DNA from: Labedella phragmitis
GTDB taxonomy: Bacteria; Actinomycetota; Actinomycetes; Actinomycetales; Microbacteriaceae
Length of the DNA stretch: 64,000 nucleotides
Reading direction: 5' to 3'
Assembly: GCF_004078635.1 (NCBI RefSeq)
Contig: NZ_RZNB01000004.1
Location: 62,001 to 126,000, forward strand
Made by a program: the position numbers and the translations under genes. Shown in pieces: positions 18,839 through 28,655 of the stretch (position 1 is its first letter; every line of letters begins with the position of its first letter). Below the pieces are notes generated by a model. It saw only the letters and a list, made by a program, of their open reading frames with translations. It had not been told where the DNA came from and did not search any database.

Positions 18839-18921
18839 TTCCGACGGCATCGTTGACACGACGGCGTGGCCGACGAATCGAGCGTCAGCGCCCGCACCCG
18901 AACGAGAGAGTGATCCTTTTA

Positions 18922-19590
18922 ATGCGCGAAGTGTTCCAGCAGGAGCTGCACGAAGTCCAGCACCGCCTCGTCGAGATCGCCGAGCTCGTCGCCATCTCGA
19001 TCGAAGGCGCCGTCCACGCCTTCAACGAGTCCGACGTCGCCCGGGCCGAAGAGGTCATCGAGAACGACAACCGCATCGACGGCCTCACCGTGGAGCTCGA
19101 CGAGCTCGCCATCACGATCCTCGCGCGTCAGCAGCCGGTCGCGCGTGACCTGCGGATCGTCGTGAGCGCCTTGCGCATCAGCGCGTCGCTCGAGCGCATG
19201 GGCGACATGGCCGAGCACATCGCCCAGCTCGCCCGCTCGCGCTTCCCCGAGCGCGCCGTCCCGCGGGGCCTCCGGTCGACCTTCGCCGAGATGGGACGAC
19301 TCGACGTGGAGATCGCGCGCAAGCTCGCCGAGTTGCTCCGCTCAGAGGACACCCGCATCGCCGAGGAGATCCGGGACGAGGACGACCTCATCGACGACCT
19401 GCACTTGAGCGTCTTCGACAAGGTCCTCGGTGAGACGTGGAAGGGTGAGACCGCAGCGACGGTCGACGCGACCCTCGCCTCGCGCTACCACGAGCGCTTC
19501 GCCGACCACGCGGTCTCGATCGCGAAGAAGGTCCAGTACCTCGCGACGGGAGACTGGGCTCCCGAGAGCACCACGCCCTCGAGCGTCTGA
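18922..19590 (+). CDS. phoU: Phosphate signalling protein PhoU
   Basis: Links the PstSCAB transporter to the SenX3 kinase and keeps Pho genes off when phosphate is ample; 222 aa. Two three-helix bundles with PhoU motifs: FQQELHEVQHRLVEIAEL, ERMGDMAEHIAQLARSRFP in the first repeat and the matching RYHERFADHAVSIAKKVQYL in the second, which carry the E/DxxxD metal-cluster residues. Start at MREVFQQEL; upstream Met would add a Pro/Arg-rich segment unlike the family. Divergent from senX3-regX3, as in Streptomyces phoU/phoRP. Confidence 0.96.
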   Translation: MREVFQQELHEVQHRLVEIAELVAISIEGAVHAFNESDVARAEEVIENDNRIDGLTVELDELAITILARQQPVARDLRIVVSALRISASLERMGDMAEHIAQLARSRFPERAVPRGLRSTFAEMGRLDVEIARKLAELLRSEDTRIAEEIRDEDDLIDDLHLSVFDKVLGETWKGETAATVDATLASRYHERFADHAVSIAKKVQYLATGDWAPESTTPSSV

Positions 19591-19606
19591 CGCCACGGCA
19601 CGACCG

Positions 19607-19664
19607 ACAGAGCGGGCCCCGGTCCCCCTCCCCTCGCGGGAGACGGGACCGAGGCCCGCTCTGT
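19607..19664. terminator. Bidirectional terminator, phoU / gpmA
   Basis: ACAGAGCGGGCC pairs with GGCCCGCTCTGT (12 bp), enclosing a second inverted pair GGTCCC/GGGACC, between two convergent genes. Confidence 0.8.
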
Positions 19665-19692
19665 GTCGTATCGCTACCGGCGAAGCGGTCGA

Positions 19693-20442
19693 CTACTTCT
19701 TGCCCTGGGCGGCAACCGCAGCGGCACCGGCAGCGGCGGCCTCCGGGTCGAGGTACTGCCCCGGCTCGATCGGGCGGAAGTCCGCGTCGAGCTTGTAGAC
19801 GAGCGGGATCCCGGTCGGGATGTTGAGCTCGGAGATCTCGTCGTCCGAGATGCCGTCGAGGTGCTTCACGAGGGCGCGAAGCGAATTGCCGTGGGCCGTC
19901 ACGAGGACGGTCCTGCCGGCCGCGAGGTCGACGGTGATGTCCGATTCCCAGTACGGCAGCATGCGGGCGATGACGTCCTTGAGGCATTCGGTCGCCGGGA
20001 TGTCGCCGTCGATGCCGGCGTAACGGGGGTCGTTCGCCTGCGAGTACTGGTCGTCAGCGTCGATGGGCGGCGGCGGGACGTCGAACGAGCGACGCCAGGT
20101 CATGAACTGCTCCTGGCCGTACTCCGCGAGGGTCTGCGCCTTGTCCTTGCCCTGGAGCGCGCCGTAGTGGCGCTCGTTGAGCCGCCAGGACCTCTTGACC
20201 GGGATCCACAACCGGTCGGCGACCTCGAGCGCGAGATTCGCCGTCTGGATGGCACGCGTGAGCACGGACGTGTAGAGGACGTCCGCCTCGATGCCGGCTT
20301 CGACGAGGAGATCTCCCGCGCGCTTGGCCTCGGCGACACCCTGGTCGCTGAGTCGCACGTCGACCCATCCGGTGAAGAGGTTCTTCTGGTTCCAGTCGCT
20401 GTTTCCGTGCCGCAGGAGCACGAGGGTATAGGGCTCTGACAT
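19693..20442 (-). CDS. gpmA: Phosphoglycerate mutase (2,3-BPG dependent)
   Basis: Interconverts 3- and 2-phosphoglycerate in glycolysis; 249 aa, cytoplasmic. Phospho-histidine motif [10 protein letters not shown] (His11), [11 protein letters not shown], and the second His in [15 protein letters not shown]. Ends in an Ala-rich lysine tail (AAVAAQGKK). Next to phoU in convergent orientation; the gpmA/phoU/senX3-regX3 cluster is conserved in M. tuberculosis and Streptomyces. Confidence 0.97.
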   Translation of the reverse strand: MSEPYTLVLLRHGNSDWNQKNLFTGWVDVRLSDQGVAEAKRAGDLLVEAGIEADVLYTSVLTRAIQTANLALEVADRLWIPVKRSWRLNERHYGALQGKDKAQTLAEYGQEQFMTWRRSFDVPPPPIDADDQYSQANDPRYAGIDGDIPATECLKDVIARMLPYWESDITVDLAAGRTVLVTAHGNSLRALVKHLDGISDDEISELNIPTGIPLVYKLDADFRPIEPGQYLDPEAAAAGAAAVAAQGKK

Positions 20443-20498
20443 GCCTCCAGCCTATCGGGCGGGGTCGCTCCACCGCGGGTGCCTGCGAGGATGGAGGC

Positions 20499-21332
20499 AT
20501 GCCCATCGGGGAGATCACACGCGGGACGACGAACACCAATCGTCTGCGCCGAGTCGACCGTTTCATCGCGCGGTCGAGGGCCTTCACGACGGCGGAGTCG
20601 CCTCTCGTCGTCGACCTCGGTTTCGGGGCGAGCGGGGTCACGGCCTTCGAGCTCGCATCGCGACTCCGACGGTCGCGACCGGGCGTGCGCGTCCACGGTC
20701 TCGAGATCGACCCAGCACGCGTGGCGACGGCGCGGGCGCAACTCGAGGAGGTGCGCGCAGGACGGACCTCCTTTCCGAGCGACCTCGCCGTCACGATCGG
20801 ACTCGGCGGTTTCGAGACGCCGACTCCGGACGGCTCCCCCGCCGATGTCATCCGCGCCTTCAACGTGCTCCGACAGTACGACGAGAGCGAGGTCACCGAC
20901 GCCTGGCGGCGCATGGCTGATCACCTCTCCCCCAGCGGAGCGCTCGTCGAGGGCACGTGCGACGAGCTCGGACGCATCGCCAGCTGGGTCACGATCCCGC
21001 GGGATGGTCAAGCGACGTTCTCCCTCTCCCTACGGCTCGCCGGACTGGAGCGACCATCGATCGTCGCCGAGAGACTGCCCAAGGCGCTCATCCACCGGAA
21101 CGTCCCCGGCGAGCGCGTACACGCACTACTCGAGGAGCTCGACCGGCAGTGGCTGCGGAACGCGCCGCTCGGGACGTACGGTCCGGTCCAGCGTTTCGTC
21201 GCGTCCGTCGACGGTCTCCGTTCTTCCGGCCGCACGGTCATCGGGGGCCGGAATCGCTGGCGGCTCGGTGAACTCACGGTGCCGTGGTCCGACGTCGCTC
21301 CGGACGACGGTGCGGTCCTTCCCGGGCACTGA
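20499..21332 (+). CDS. Class I SAM-dependent methyltransferase-like protein
   Basis: Protein of 277 aa with a Rossmann methyltransferase core. Motif I reads VVDLGFGASGVTAFELA, motif II RVHGLEIDPARVATA, and a motif IV-like DVIRAFNVLRQY follows. The C-terminal part (about 170-277) is specific to this actinobacterial group. Substrate unknown. Divergent from gpmA across 56 bp, convergent with the FUSC gene. Confidence 0.75.
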   Translation: MPIGEITRGTTNTNRLRRVDRFIARSRAFTTAESPLVVDLGFGASGVTAFELASRLRRSRPGVRVHGLEIDPARVATARAQLEEVRAGRTSFPSDLAVTIGLGGFETPTPDGSPADVIRAFNVLRQYDESEVTDAWRRMADHLSPSGALVEGTCDELGRIASWVTIPRDGQATFSLSLRLAGLERPSIVAERLPKALIHRNVPGERVHALLEELDRQWLRNAPLGTYGPVQRFVASVDGLRSSGRTVIGGRNRWRLGELTVPWSDVAPDDGAVLPGH

Positions 21333-21362
21333 CCGGCCGGGCCGATCGACGCGGTGCTGACC

Positions 21363-22493
21363 TCAGGTGGGCGGGAGCAGTTCCTGAGCGTCGGCGAGGG
21401 GCAGCCCCGTCGCGACGAGCAGATCGACGATGAGCGGACGCACCGCGATCGCGAGGGCCTGCTCCGACACGGATTCGCTCGCGCCGACGACCTCCTCTGG
21501 ACCGACGTGGCGCGCGAGCTCCTCGAGCGACCGTCGGGCGATCGGGAGTTGGGAGATGTCCTCGAGACTCGCGGACAAGAGGGTCACCGCCGTGACGACC
21601 CGCGCGAGGACGTCGGCGATACCCGGGCGACCACGGCCGTCACGGCTCACGTAGTCGATGCGGCGCGCGATCACCCGGAGATTCCGCACGGCGAGGTCCA
21701 TGCCGGCGAGCATCGTCGCCTGACGTTCGAGTTCGCCGCGGTGACGTCGGACGAGCGGGGAGACGCGAACGATCGCCTGGGCGGATTCGAGGGACGTCTT
21801 CCAGGCGTCGAGAAGCGGTTGGGTGCCGCGGACGCGTGCGAGGGCGAGGTCGGCCTCGGACCGGTCCCCGAATCGCGCCGCCGTCACGAGCGCCGCCGTC
21901 ACGGCGAGGAACTCGTCGAAGACCGCTCGCGCCTCGCGGACGGCCGTCCGACGCGGATCGCGAGGGATGAGCGCCGTCGCGAGGAGGGCGACGGCGCCGC
22001 CCACGACGCCGTCGACGACGCGGATGAACGGGCCGCCGTCGGGAGCGGGCAGGAGCACGACGAGGGTCGACTGGATGGCCGCGGCGATCGCGAACGCTCC
22101 AGCAGGCGACAACGCACGCGCGACGACGAGTGTCACCGCGAGGACGACGGCGAGTTGCAGGACGCCCTGGCCGAAGGTCAGGACGATGACCTCGGCGACG
22201 GCGATCCCGAGCGTCATGCCGATCGCGGTCTCGAGGACACGAGCGGGTCGCGCGTCGCGCACGAAACCGAGACTCGAGAGCGACACGGTGACGGCGAGGA
22301 GCGGCACGTCGTGCCCCAGCACCTCCCGGGCGAATACGTAGCCGCCGATCGCGGCGACCGTGATCTGCAGGATCGCGGGGAGCGACGTCCCGGCCCGGCG
22401 CACGGAGAGAGTCGACGCCAGGCGTCGTCGCAAGCGCTCCGCGCGGCCCGAGGGGCTCGGCCGATCGCCGACGGGATCGGGTTCGTCCGTCAC
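21363..22493 (-). CDS. FUSC-family membrane protein
   Basis: Membrane protein of 376 aa with an N-terminal fusaric-acid-resistance-like region of about six helices (ILQITVAAIGGYVFA, LLAVTVSLSSLGFV, AIGMTLGIAVAEVIVLTF, LAVVLAVTLVVARAL, GVVGGAVALLATALI). The RDPRR motif just after the last helix is typical of actinobacterial FUSC/ArAE-type proteins. A cytoplasmic helical domain follows. GTG start 5 bp after ygfZ, so it is the last gene of the nitrobindin-ygfZ-FUSC unit. Probable role in envelope efflux; substrate unknown. Confidence 0.85.
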   Translation of the reverse strand: MTDEPDPVGDRPSPSGRAERLRRRLASTLSVRRAGTSLPAILQITVAAIGGYVFAREVLGHDVPLLAVTVSLSSLGFVRDARPARVLETAIGMTLGIAVAEVIVLTFGQGVLQLAVVLAVTLVVARALSPAGAFAIAAAIQSTLVVLLPAPDGGPFIRVVDGVVGGAVALLATALIPRDPRRTAVREARAVFDEFLAVTAALVTAARFGDRSEADLALARVRGTQPLLDAWKTSLESAQAIVRVSPLVRRHRGELERQATMLAGMDLAVRNLRVIARRIDYVSRDGRGRPGIADVLARVVTAVTLLSASLEDISQLPIARRSLEELARHVGPEEVVGASESVSEQALAIAVRPLIVDLLVATGLPLADAQELLPPT

Positions 22494-22498
22494 CGCAC

Positions 22499-23629
22499 TC
22501 AGCCGCGGCCGAGGCGCGGGAGGCGCGGCACGTCGGTCGTGGCACCGGCACCCTGGGGCACGATCGTCTGCTGAGCCGCCGCGACGACGGTGTCGTCGAC
22601 GCGGATCGAGAGGACGACGTCGGAGGGCACAGCCCGCTTGATCACCGCGAGGGCGACGGGGCCGAGGTCATGATGGATCGCGGAGGACGTGACATGGCCG
22701 ACCTCGCGCTCCACCCCGTCGCGCTCGGCCGTGACGACGGCGCCGTGGGCGGGGAGGACGGCGTCGCTCCCATCGAGGTGGAGCATGACGATGCGGCGAG
22801 GAGGGTGCCCGAGGTTGTGCACCTTCGCCACCGTCTCCTGCCCGCGGTAGCAGCCCTTCTCGAGGTGGACGGCGGTGCGCAGCCAGTCGAGCTCGTGGGG
22901 AATCGTGCGGTCGTCGGCCTCCGCGAGCTGACGCGGACGCCACGCGGCCACGCGGAGCGCCTCCGCCGCGAGGGAACCGGCGGCGGCCAGCCGACCGGAG
23001 CTGACGAGCTCGACGACCTCCGGCAGCTTGTCGCGCGCGACGAGGGACTCCACCCACGAGCGACCGGCACCCGGGTGATCCGACGCGGCATACTGCCAGC
23101 CTCCCGCGACGACGGAGGCCCACGGGTCGATCCAGTCGAGCCGGACGGCGGAGGGCGCGGCGACGGGGAGCTCATCGATGACGCGCGTCGACGCGACCAC
23201 GGCGAAATCGGCCGAGCGATCGGCCACCTCGACGCGCAGCATGAAGCGCATGCGATCGAGCCACGCGGCGAGCGGGGCGGCGAACCCCGGGTCGAGCACG
23301 AGCCACGTGGTCTCGCCGTCGTCGAGCACGCGCGCGGCGTACTCGAGGCGTCCCTGCGGGTCGAGGACGAGTGTCTCGGCTGACTCCCCCGGCGCGAGGC
23401 GCTCGAGATCCTGCGACGTCAGGGAGTGCAGCAGCCGGAGGCGGTCGTCGCCCACGAGGGAGACGATGCCGAGGTCGGACGCGTCGACGATGGCCCGACC
23501 GTCCTCGAGCACACGTTGTTCGCGGATGGGGTCGCCGTAGTGCAGCGGAACGCGGACGACGTCGGCCGCGTCGTCGATCGACTCGGGCAGGACGGCGCCC
23601 GGAAGGGACGAGAACACCGAATCGGTCAT
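22499..23629 (-). CDS. ygfZ: YgfZ/GcvT-like folate-binding Fe-S maintenance protein
   Basis: Tetrahydrofolate-dependent protein of 376 aa that helps build or repair certain iron-sulfur enzymes. The signature KGCYRGQE with its conserved Cys is present (HLEKGCYRGQETVAKVHN), plus the GcvT-like core (DLGIVSLVGDDRLRLLHSLTSQDL). Start chosen at MTDSVFSS, whose ATG overlaps the stop of the preceding nitrobindin gene by 1 nt (TGATG), indicating coupling. Confidence 0.93.
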   Translation of the reverse strand: MTDSVFSSLPGAVLPESIDDAADVVRVPLHYGDPIREQRVLEDGRAIVDASDLGIVSLVGDDRLRLLHSLTSQDLERLAPGESAETLVLDPQGRLEYAARVLDDGETTWLVLDPGFAAPLAAWLDRMRFMLRVEVADRSADFAVVASTRVIDELPVAAPSAVRLDWIDPWASVVAGGWQYAASDHPGAGRSWVESLVARDKLPEVVELVSSGRLAAAGSLAAEALRVAAWRPRQLAEADDRTIPHELDWLRTAVHLEKGCYRGQETVAKVHNLGHPPRRIVMLHLDGSDAVLPAHGAVVTAERDGVEREVGHVTSSAIHHDLGPVALAVIKRAVPSDVVLSIRVDDTVVAAAQQTIVPQGAGATTDVPRLPRLGRG

Positions 23630-24225
23630 CAGTCGACCTTCGCGAGGCGGGCCGATGCATGGGTGCGGAGATCCTGCCCCATCGCGGCGACATCCCACGC
23701 CCACAGCAGGTGGGCGTCGACGAGGCCGTAGAGCCGGGTCGCCGCCGCGTAGGGCTTGGAACCGGCGGTGCGCATGACGGCATCGGTCGCGAGGTCGATG
23801 CGCGGTCCCTTCACCTGCCCGAGGTAGAGCTCGCTGACCCCACCGGGGTGGACGAGCGCGACCTCGAGGTCGAAGCCGCCGTCGGAGTTGCGGAGCGTCT
23901 CGACGGATTCGGCCGTCGTGAACGGCCGCGGTGCGGTGGCCGGCAGCATCGCCGGGCCCGGGTCCCCCTCGAGCTGGGTGCGGTGGAGGCGCCAATAGCC
24001 GCTCTCCGCGACGAGGGGGGTGCGCTCCTCATCGTCGAGCCACGTGTACGACGTGTAGTTGAGGTACGGGAGGCCGTCATGGCTGAACGAGACGCGCTGC
24101 CCGAACTCACGCGACACGGAACCGTCGCCCACGGCGTAGTCGATGACGCCGGATCCCTCCCACACGCCGATGAGCCAGGACAGCGGGACGAGTTCGGCGG
24201 GAAGGCCGATCGGGATCTCGATCAC
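23629..24225 (-). CDS. Nitrobindin-like heme beta-barrel (FABP family, DUF1794)
   Basis: Protein of 198 aa of the actinobacterial nitrobindin family, 10-stranded barrels that bind ferric heme and react with peroxynitrite/NO. N-terminal LSWLIGVWEGSGVIDY corresponds to the family GxWxGxG motif; YWRLHRTQ and the C-terminal LLWAWDVAAMGQDLRTHASARL match the family ends, the latter containing the candidate heme-ligand His. Directly coupled to ygfZ. The same neighbourhood (FABP-like Rv0813c near glnR-mshD) exists in M. tuberculosis. Confidence 0.85.
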   Translation of the reverse strand: MIEIPIGLPAELVPLSWLIGVWEGSGVIDYAVGDGSVSREFGQRVSFSHDGLPYLNYTSYTWLDDEERTPLVAESGYWRLHRTQLEGDPGPAMLPATAPRPFTTAESVETLRNSDGGFDLEVALVHPGGVSELYLGQVKGPRIDLATDAVMRTAGSKPYAAATRLYGLVDAHLLWAWDVAAMGQDLRTHASARLAKVD

Positions 24226-24238
24226 GTCGGGTCGACCG

Positions 24239-24346
24239 TCAGCGCTGGCCGCGGTAGAGGTTGTAGATGACGACGCCGGAGACGTAGGCGATCGCGAGGC
24301 TGGCGAGACCGAGGAGACCGAGGTAGAAGAGTTCGAGCGCGAGCAT
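24239..24346 (-). CDS. Small single-pass membrane protein, 35 aa
   Basis: Short gene reading [12 protein letters not shown], then [14 protein letters not shown], then IYNLYRGQR, and a TGA stop 13 bp before the nitrobindin start. The product is one hydrophobic helix (about residues 3-28) with a short basic tail, i.e. a positive-inside cytoplasmic C-terminus. A GGCGGGTAGA purine stretch lies about 10 nt upstream of the ATG, so translation is plausible but not assured. Same strand and close spacing suggest it belongs to the nitrobindin-ygfZ-FUSC operon. No family recognised. Confidence 0.55.
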   Translation of the reverse strand: MLALELFYLGLLGLASLAIAYVSGVVIYNLYRGQR

Positions 24347-24411
24347 GCGTCGAGTCTACCCGCCGGAACCCCCTGGCAGGCCGTCCCGAGCGACCGATCC
24401 GGACCCGACGA

Positions 24412-24705
24412 TCAGAGGGCGAAGAGGGACGCGATGGCGATGACGATCGAGCTGAGCACGAGCACGACGACGGCTCCGCTCACGCTGATCGAGACGCGCG
24501 TGAGGTAGCCGGCCGTGACGCCGCCGGCGAGCTGGATGCCGAAGGTCACGAGCACGCTGCCGGCGAGCGCGACCCCGAGCCAGGCGAAGCGCGTGTCCGG
24601 CTCGGCGAAGACGCCGATCGCGATCGCCGCGAGCGCCGTCACGACCCACACCGCCACGACGCCGACCCACGGCCGATCCTGCACGTCCATCGACCGCTCG
24701 CTCAT
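24412..24705 (-). CDS. Small three-helix membrane protein
   Basis: Protein of 97 aa with about three transmembrane helices ([60 protein letters not shown]). ATG at 24705 follows a clear GGAGG; the longer frame would start inside the glnR promoter. It is divergent from glnR and upstream of the 35-aa gene on the same strand. No named family recognised; I recall similar unnamed membrane proteins here in Microbacteriaceae. Confidence 0.75.
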   Translation of the reverse strand: MSERSMDVQDRPWVGVVAVWVVTALAAIAIGVFAEPDTRFAWLGVALAGSVLVTFGIQLAGGVTAGYLTRVSISVSGAVVVLVLSSIVIAIASLFAL

Positions 24706-24783
24706 GCCTCCATGATGCCCGACGGCGCGGACGGCCGTGACCACTGGCATAGTATTGTCCCAGTCACGATCCGGAGGACACGC

Positions 24784-25479
24784 TTGGCGCAGCTACTCAT
24801 CCTGACATCGGCCGCCGGCGCGGAGGTGCTCCCGTCCCTCGGACTCCTCAGTCACCGCGTGCGGCAGATCCCGGCGCAACCCGCCCAGCTCGTCAACGCA
24901 CCCGGCAGCGATCTCATCATGGTCGACGCGCGGCGCGACCTCGCCGCGGCGAAGTCCCTGTGCAAGATCCTGACGACAACGGGCATCGCCGTGCCCCTCC
25001 TCCTCATCCTCACCGAGGGCGGACTCACCGCCGTGAGCGCCGACTGGGGCGTCGACGACGTCGTGCTGGATTCCGCCGGTCCCGCCGAGGTCGACGCCCG
25101 CATCCGACTCGCGATCGGGCGGCAGGCCCAGGAGCAGTCAGCGAGCAAGATCCAGACCTCTGGCGTTGTCATCGACGAGGCCAGCTACTCCGCGAAGGTC
25201 CAGGGCCGCCCCCTCGACCTCACCTTCAAGGAGTTCGAACTCCTCCGCTTCCTCGCGACGCACCCGTCCCGCGTGTTCACGCGCGAGCAGCTCCTCAGCG
25301 AGGTGTGGGGCTACGACTACTTCGGTGGCACCCGGACCGTGGACGTGCACGTCCGACGACTGCGCGCGAAGCTCGGCGATCTCGAGCAGCTCATCGGCAC
25401 GGTGCGCAACGTCGGCTATCGCTTCAACGTGTACGAGGACGACGCCGCTCCCGCTCAGACCACCACCCCGACCGCGTGA
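24784..25479 (+). CDS. glnR: Nitrogen-response regulator GlnR (atypical OmpR type)
   Basis: Global regulator of nitrogen assimilation genes in actinobacteria; 231 aa. The receiver-like N-terminus keeps the Asp (MVDARRDL, Asp48) but lacks the full acidic pocket, as in orphan GlnR proteins; [27 protein letters not shown] and the winged-helix domain [27 protein letters not shown] with [15 protein letters not shown] match Streptomyces GlnR closely from memory. TTG start at 24784 has a well-placed GGAGG. No kinase partner is adjacent, as expected. mshD follows 54 bp downstream; Rv0818-Rv0819 has the same order. Confidence 0.9.
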   Translation: MAQLLILTSAAGAEVLPSLGLLSHRVRQIPAQPAQLVNAPGSDLIMVDARRDLAAAKSLCKILTTTGIAVPLLLILTEGGLTAVSADWGVDDVVLDSAGPAEVDARIRLAIGRQAQEQSASKIQTSGVVIDEASYSAKVQGRPLDLTFKEFELLRFLATHPSRVFTREQLLSEVWGYDYFGGTRTVDVHVRRLRAKLGDLEQLIGTVRNVGYRFNVYEDDAAPAQTTTPTA

Positions 25480-25533
25480 GCACGAGGACGACGATGTTCC
25501 GCCTCGCACTCCCCCGCCTGACCCAGGACGACG

Positions 25534-26424
25534 ATGCGTCGACTCCGACTCCGCGTCCGTGACCTGAACGAGCCCGGGGTCGCCGACGACTTCGGGATGC
25601 TCGAGAGGCGCGCGCAGGCGATCGACGGCCAGCCGCCCTTCAACGATCAGGCGAGACTCGACGCCCGCACCGGCTCACGCACACTCATCACGGCGATCGT
25701 GCCGAGCGAGGAGGACGACAGCGAGACCGTCATCGGGGCCGCGATCCTCGGCCAGGGCGAACTCGAGTTCACGATCGATCCGGAGTGGCGCTCGTACGGC
25801 TACGGCGACGCGGCCCTCTCCGCCCTCGTCGGGAGCGCTCCGCCGACGCTGTCGGCGTGGGCGCACGGAGACCACCCGGCAGCAGCGGCGCTCGCCTCTC
25901 GGCACGGCTTCGACCGCGCGCGTACCCTGCTCCAGCTGCGGATGCCGCTCGAGAGCGGCGCTGTAGCCGCCGCGCCACGGACCGACCTCGCGATCTCCCC
26001 CTTCGTCCCCGGTCGCGACGAGGGCGAGTGGGTCGCGCTCAATGCGCTCGCGTTCGCCGACCACCCCGAGCAGGGCAAGCTCACGGTCGACGACGTGATC
26101 GCCCGGGAGCGCGAGCCATGGTTCGACCCCGCGGACTTCCTGCTCGCGAGGAACACCGACGCAGTGCTCGTCGGATCCATCTGGCTCAAGGTCGAGGACG
26201 GCATCGGCGAGGTCTACGCCGTCGGCGTGCATCCCGACCACGCGGGATCCGGGATCGGCCGCACCCTCATGGAGGCGGGCCTCGAGCGGTTGCGTTCCTC
26301 GGGTGTCGCGACGGCGGCCCTCTACGTCGAGGCCGACAACGAGCGCGCGACGCGGTTGTACCGTTCCCTGGGCTTCTCGGATCACGCGGTCGACGTGCAG
26401 TACCGCCGCCGAGCGGCGCGTTAA
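25534..26424 (+). CDS. mshD: Mycothiol synthase
   Basis: Last step of mycothiol synthesis: acetylates Cys-GlcN-Ins with acetyl-CoA. Protein of 296 aa with two GNAT domains. The first is degenerate (GAAILGQGELEFTIDPEWRSYGYG), the second has the intact acetyl-CoA loop VYAVGVHPDHAGSGIGRTLMEAGL and LYVEADNERATRLYRSLGF. This gene marks the organism as a mycothiol-producing actinomycete. Its last 5 bases lie inside a PHO-box-like repeat that precedes ppk1. Confidence 0.95.
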   Translation: MRRLRLRVRDLNEPGVADDFGMLERRAQAIDGQPPFNDQARLDARTGSRTLITAIVPSEEDDSETVIGAAILGQGELEFTIDPEWRSYGYGDAALSALVGSAPPTLSAWAHGDHPAAAALASRHGFDRARTLLQLRMPLESGAVAAAPRTDLAISPFVPGRDEGEWVALNALAFADHPEQGKLTVDDVIAREREPWFDPADFLLARNTDAVLVGSIWLKVEDGIGEVYAVGVHPDHAGSGIGRTLMEAGLERLRSSGVATAALYVEADNERATRLYRSLGFSDHAVDVQYRRRAAR

Positions 26425-26437
26425 CGGGAAGTTCACC
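26420..26437 (+). promoter_or_regulatory. PHO box upstream of ppk1
   Basis: GTTAACG-4 nt-GTTCACC, two repeat units in exact 11-nt register; the second is the textbook GTTCACC core. It overlaps the mshD stop codon and lies about 37 bp before the ppk1 start. Suggests PhoP/RegX3 control of ppk1, as known in Streptomyces and mycobacteria. Confidence 0.65.
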
Positions 26438-26474
26438 ACCCCGGTCGAAACCCGTGCTGTGCTGGTGACAAGAT

Positions 26475-28655
26475 GTGGGGATGGTTCCCGAGACATTCGC
26501 CACCGATGCAGGCCTCGACCGTGACGACGACGACTTCGACCCCGTCTTCGAGGAAGAGGACCCGGCGCTTCCGGACCACCGCTACCTCGATCGTGAGCTG
26601 AGCTGGCTCGCGTTCAACAAGCGCGTGCTGGAGCTCGCCGAGGACGACTCGCTCCCGGTTCTCGAACGGGCCAACTTCCTCGCGATCTTCTCCTCGAACC
26701 TCGACGAGTTCTTCATGGTGCGCGTCGCGGGCCTGAAGCGCCGCATCGCCACGGGCATCGCGGTGCCCACGAACAACGGGATCTCCCCGAGCGACGCCCT
26801 CGACGACATCCTCGTCGCCGCCCACGAACTCCAATCCCGCCACGCCGCGGTGTGGCACGACCTCGTCGCTCCGGCCCTCGCGGACGCCGGCATCACCGTC
26901 GTCACGTGGGACACGCTCGCCGACGAGGTCAAGACGGACCTCGGGGAGTACTTCTCCTCGCAGATCTTCCCCGTCCTCATGCCGCTCGCGGTGGACCCGG
27001 CGCACCCCTTCCCCTACATCTCGGGGCTCTCGCTCAACCTCTCCATCCGTGTGCGCAACACGAAGACGGGGCGTGAGGAGTTCGCCCGTCTCAAGGTGCC
27101 CCAGATGCTCCCGCGCTTCGTGCCCGTCGATACGGCGAAGTCCCCCGAGGCCGTCCGGTACATCACGCTCGAGGACCTCATCGCCGAGCACCTCGACTAC
27201 CTCTTCCCCGGCATGGAGATCCTCGAGCACCACGTGTTCCGCGTGACGCGCAACGAGGACATGGAGATCGAGGAGGACGAGTCCGAGAACCTCATCCAGG
27301 CCCTCGAGCGCGAGCTGCTCCGCCGTCGCTTCGGACCGCCGATCCGCCTCGAGATCACCGAGGACATGGACGACGTGACCCTCGGACTGCTCGTGCGCGA
27401 ACTCGACATCACCGACCGCGAGGTCTACCGCCTGCAGGGACCGCTCGACCTCGGCGGACTCTTCTCTCTCTCGGGGCTTGACCGCCCCGACCTGCGCTAC
27501 CCGAAGCACGTGCCGTCGACCGCGCTGCAGCTGCAGCCGAACGAGCCGAACGGCAAGTCCGACATCTTCCAGGCCGTCTCGAAGCGCGACGTCCTCGTCC
27601 ACCACCCCTACGAGTCGTTCGCGACGAGTGTCCAGGCGTTCCTCGAGCAGGCGGCGGCCGACCCGAACGTGCTCGCGATCAAGCAGACGCTCTACCGCAC
27701 ATCGGGCGACTCCCCCATCATCGAGGCGCTCATCGACGCGGCCGAGGCCGGCAAGCAGGTGCTCGCCCTCGTCGAGATCAAGGCGCGCTTCGACGAGGCC
27801 AACAACATCACGTGGGCCCGCAAGCTCGAGAAGGCCGGCGTGCACGTCGTCTACGGGCTCGTCGGCCTCAAGACGCACTGCAAGCTCGCCCTCGTGATCC
27901 GCCAGGAGGGCAACACCCTCCGGCACTACTCCCACATCGGGACCGGCAACTACAACCCGAAGACGAGCCGCATCTACGAGGACTTCGGTCTCTTCACCGC
28001 GGACGATCAGGTCGGCAAGGACCTGACGCGCCTCTTCAACGAGCTCTCCGGCTACGCGATCGAGAAGAAGTTCAAGCGACTCCTCGTCGCGCCCCTCCAC
28101 CTCCGGAAGGGACTGCTCAAGGCGATCGACACCGAGCGCCGCAACGCCGAGGCGGGTCGCCCCTCCGGGATCCGGATCAAGGTCAACTCGATCGTCGACG
28201 AGGCGATCATCGACGGCCTGTACCGCGCGAGCCAGGCCGGGGTCCCGATCGACATCTGGGTGCGCGGCATCTGCAGCCTGAAGCCCGGCGTCCCCGGGAT
28301 GAGCGAGACCATCCGCGTGCGTTCCGTGCTCGGACGCTACCTCGAGCATTCGCGCATCTTCAGCTTCGTCGGCGACGGCGAGCAGAAGACGTACATCGGC
28401 AGCGCCGACATGATGCACCGCAACCTCGATCGTCGCGTCGAGGCCCTCGTGCGCCTCACCGACCCGAACCACCTCGCGGAGATCGAGGCGCTCTTCGACC
28501 TCGCCATGGACGAGGGCACGATGTCCTGGTACCTCGACGCCGACGGCACGTGGACGCGGCACGCGAGCGATGAGCAGGGGCACCGGCTCGTCGACCTGCA
28601 GGAGAAGGTCATGCGGAGCGTCGCCACCCGTCGTCGGTCGCGGTCGCGCCGATGA
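26475..28655 (+). CDS. ppk1: Polyphosphate kinase 1
   Basis: Makes inorganic polyphosphate from ATP; membrane-associated, 726 aa. N domain [18 protein letters not shown], head domain [25 protein letters not shown]-like region, and catalytic C domains with the phospho-His [27 protein letters not shown] and the second His region in [19 protein letters not shown] at 26475 is taken as start; an ATG 6 nt later is equally possible and changes nothing functional. Followed by mutT1 with a 4-nt overlap, as in Rv2984-Rv2985. Confidence 0.97.
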   Translation: MGMVPETFATDAGLDRDDDDFDPVFEEEDPALPDHRYLDRELSWLAFNKRVLELAEDDSLPVLERANFLAIFSSNLDEFFMVRVAGLKRRIATGIAVPTNNGISPSDALDDILVAAHELQSRHAAVWHDLVAPALADAGITVVTWDTLADEVKTDLGEYFSSQIFPVLMPLAVDPAHPFPYISGLSLNLSIRVRNTKTGREEFARLKVPQMLPRFVPVDTAKSPEAVRYITLEDLIAEHLDYLFPGMEILEHHVFRVTRNEDMEIEEDESENLIQALERELLRRRFGPPIRLEITEDMDDVTLGLLVRELDITDREVYRLQGPLDLGGLFSLSGLDRPDLRYPKHVPSTALQLQPNEPNGKSDIFQAVSKRDVLVHHPYESFATSVQAFLEQAAADPNVLAIKQTLYRTSGDSPIIEALIDAAEAGKQVLALVEIKARFDEANNITWARKLEKAGVHVVYGLVGLKTHCKLALVIRQEGNTLRHYSHIGTGNYNPKTSRIYEDFGLFTADDQVGKDLTRLFNELSGYAIEKKFKRLLVAPLHLRKGLLKAIDTERRNAEAGRPSGIRIKVNSIVDEAIIDGLYRASQAGVPIDIWVRGICSLKPGVPGMSETIRVRSVLGRYLEHSRIFSFVGDGEQKTYIGSADMMHRNLDRRVEALVRLTDPNHLAEIEALFDLAMDEGTMSWYLDADGTWTRHASDEQGHRLVDLQEKVMRSVATRRRSRSRR

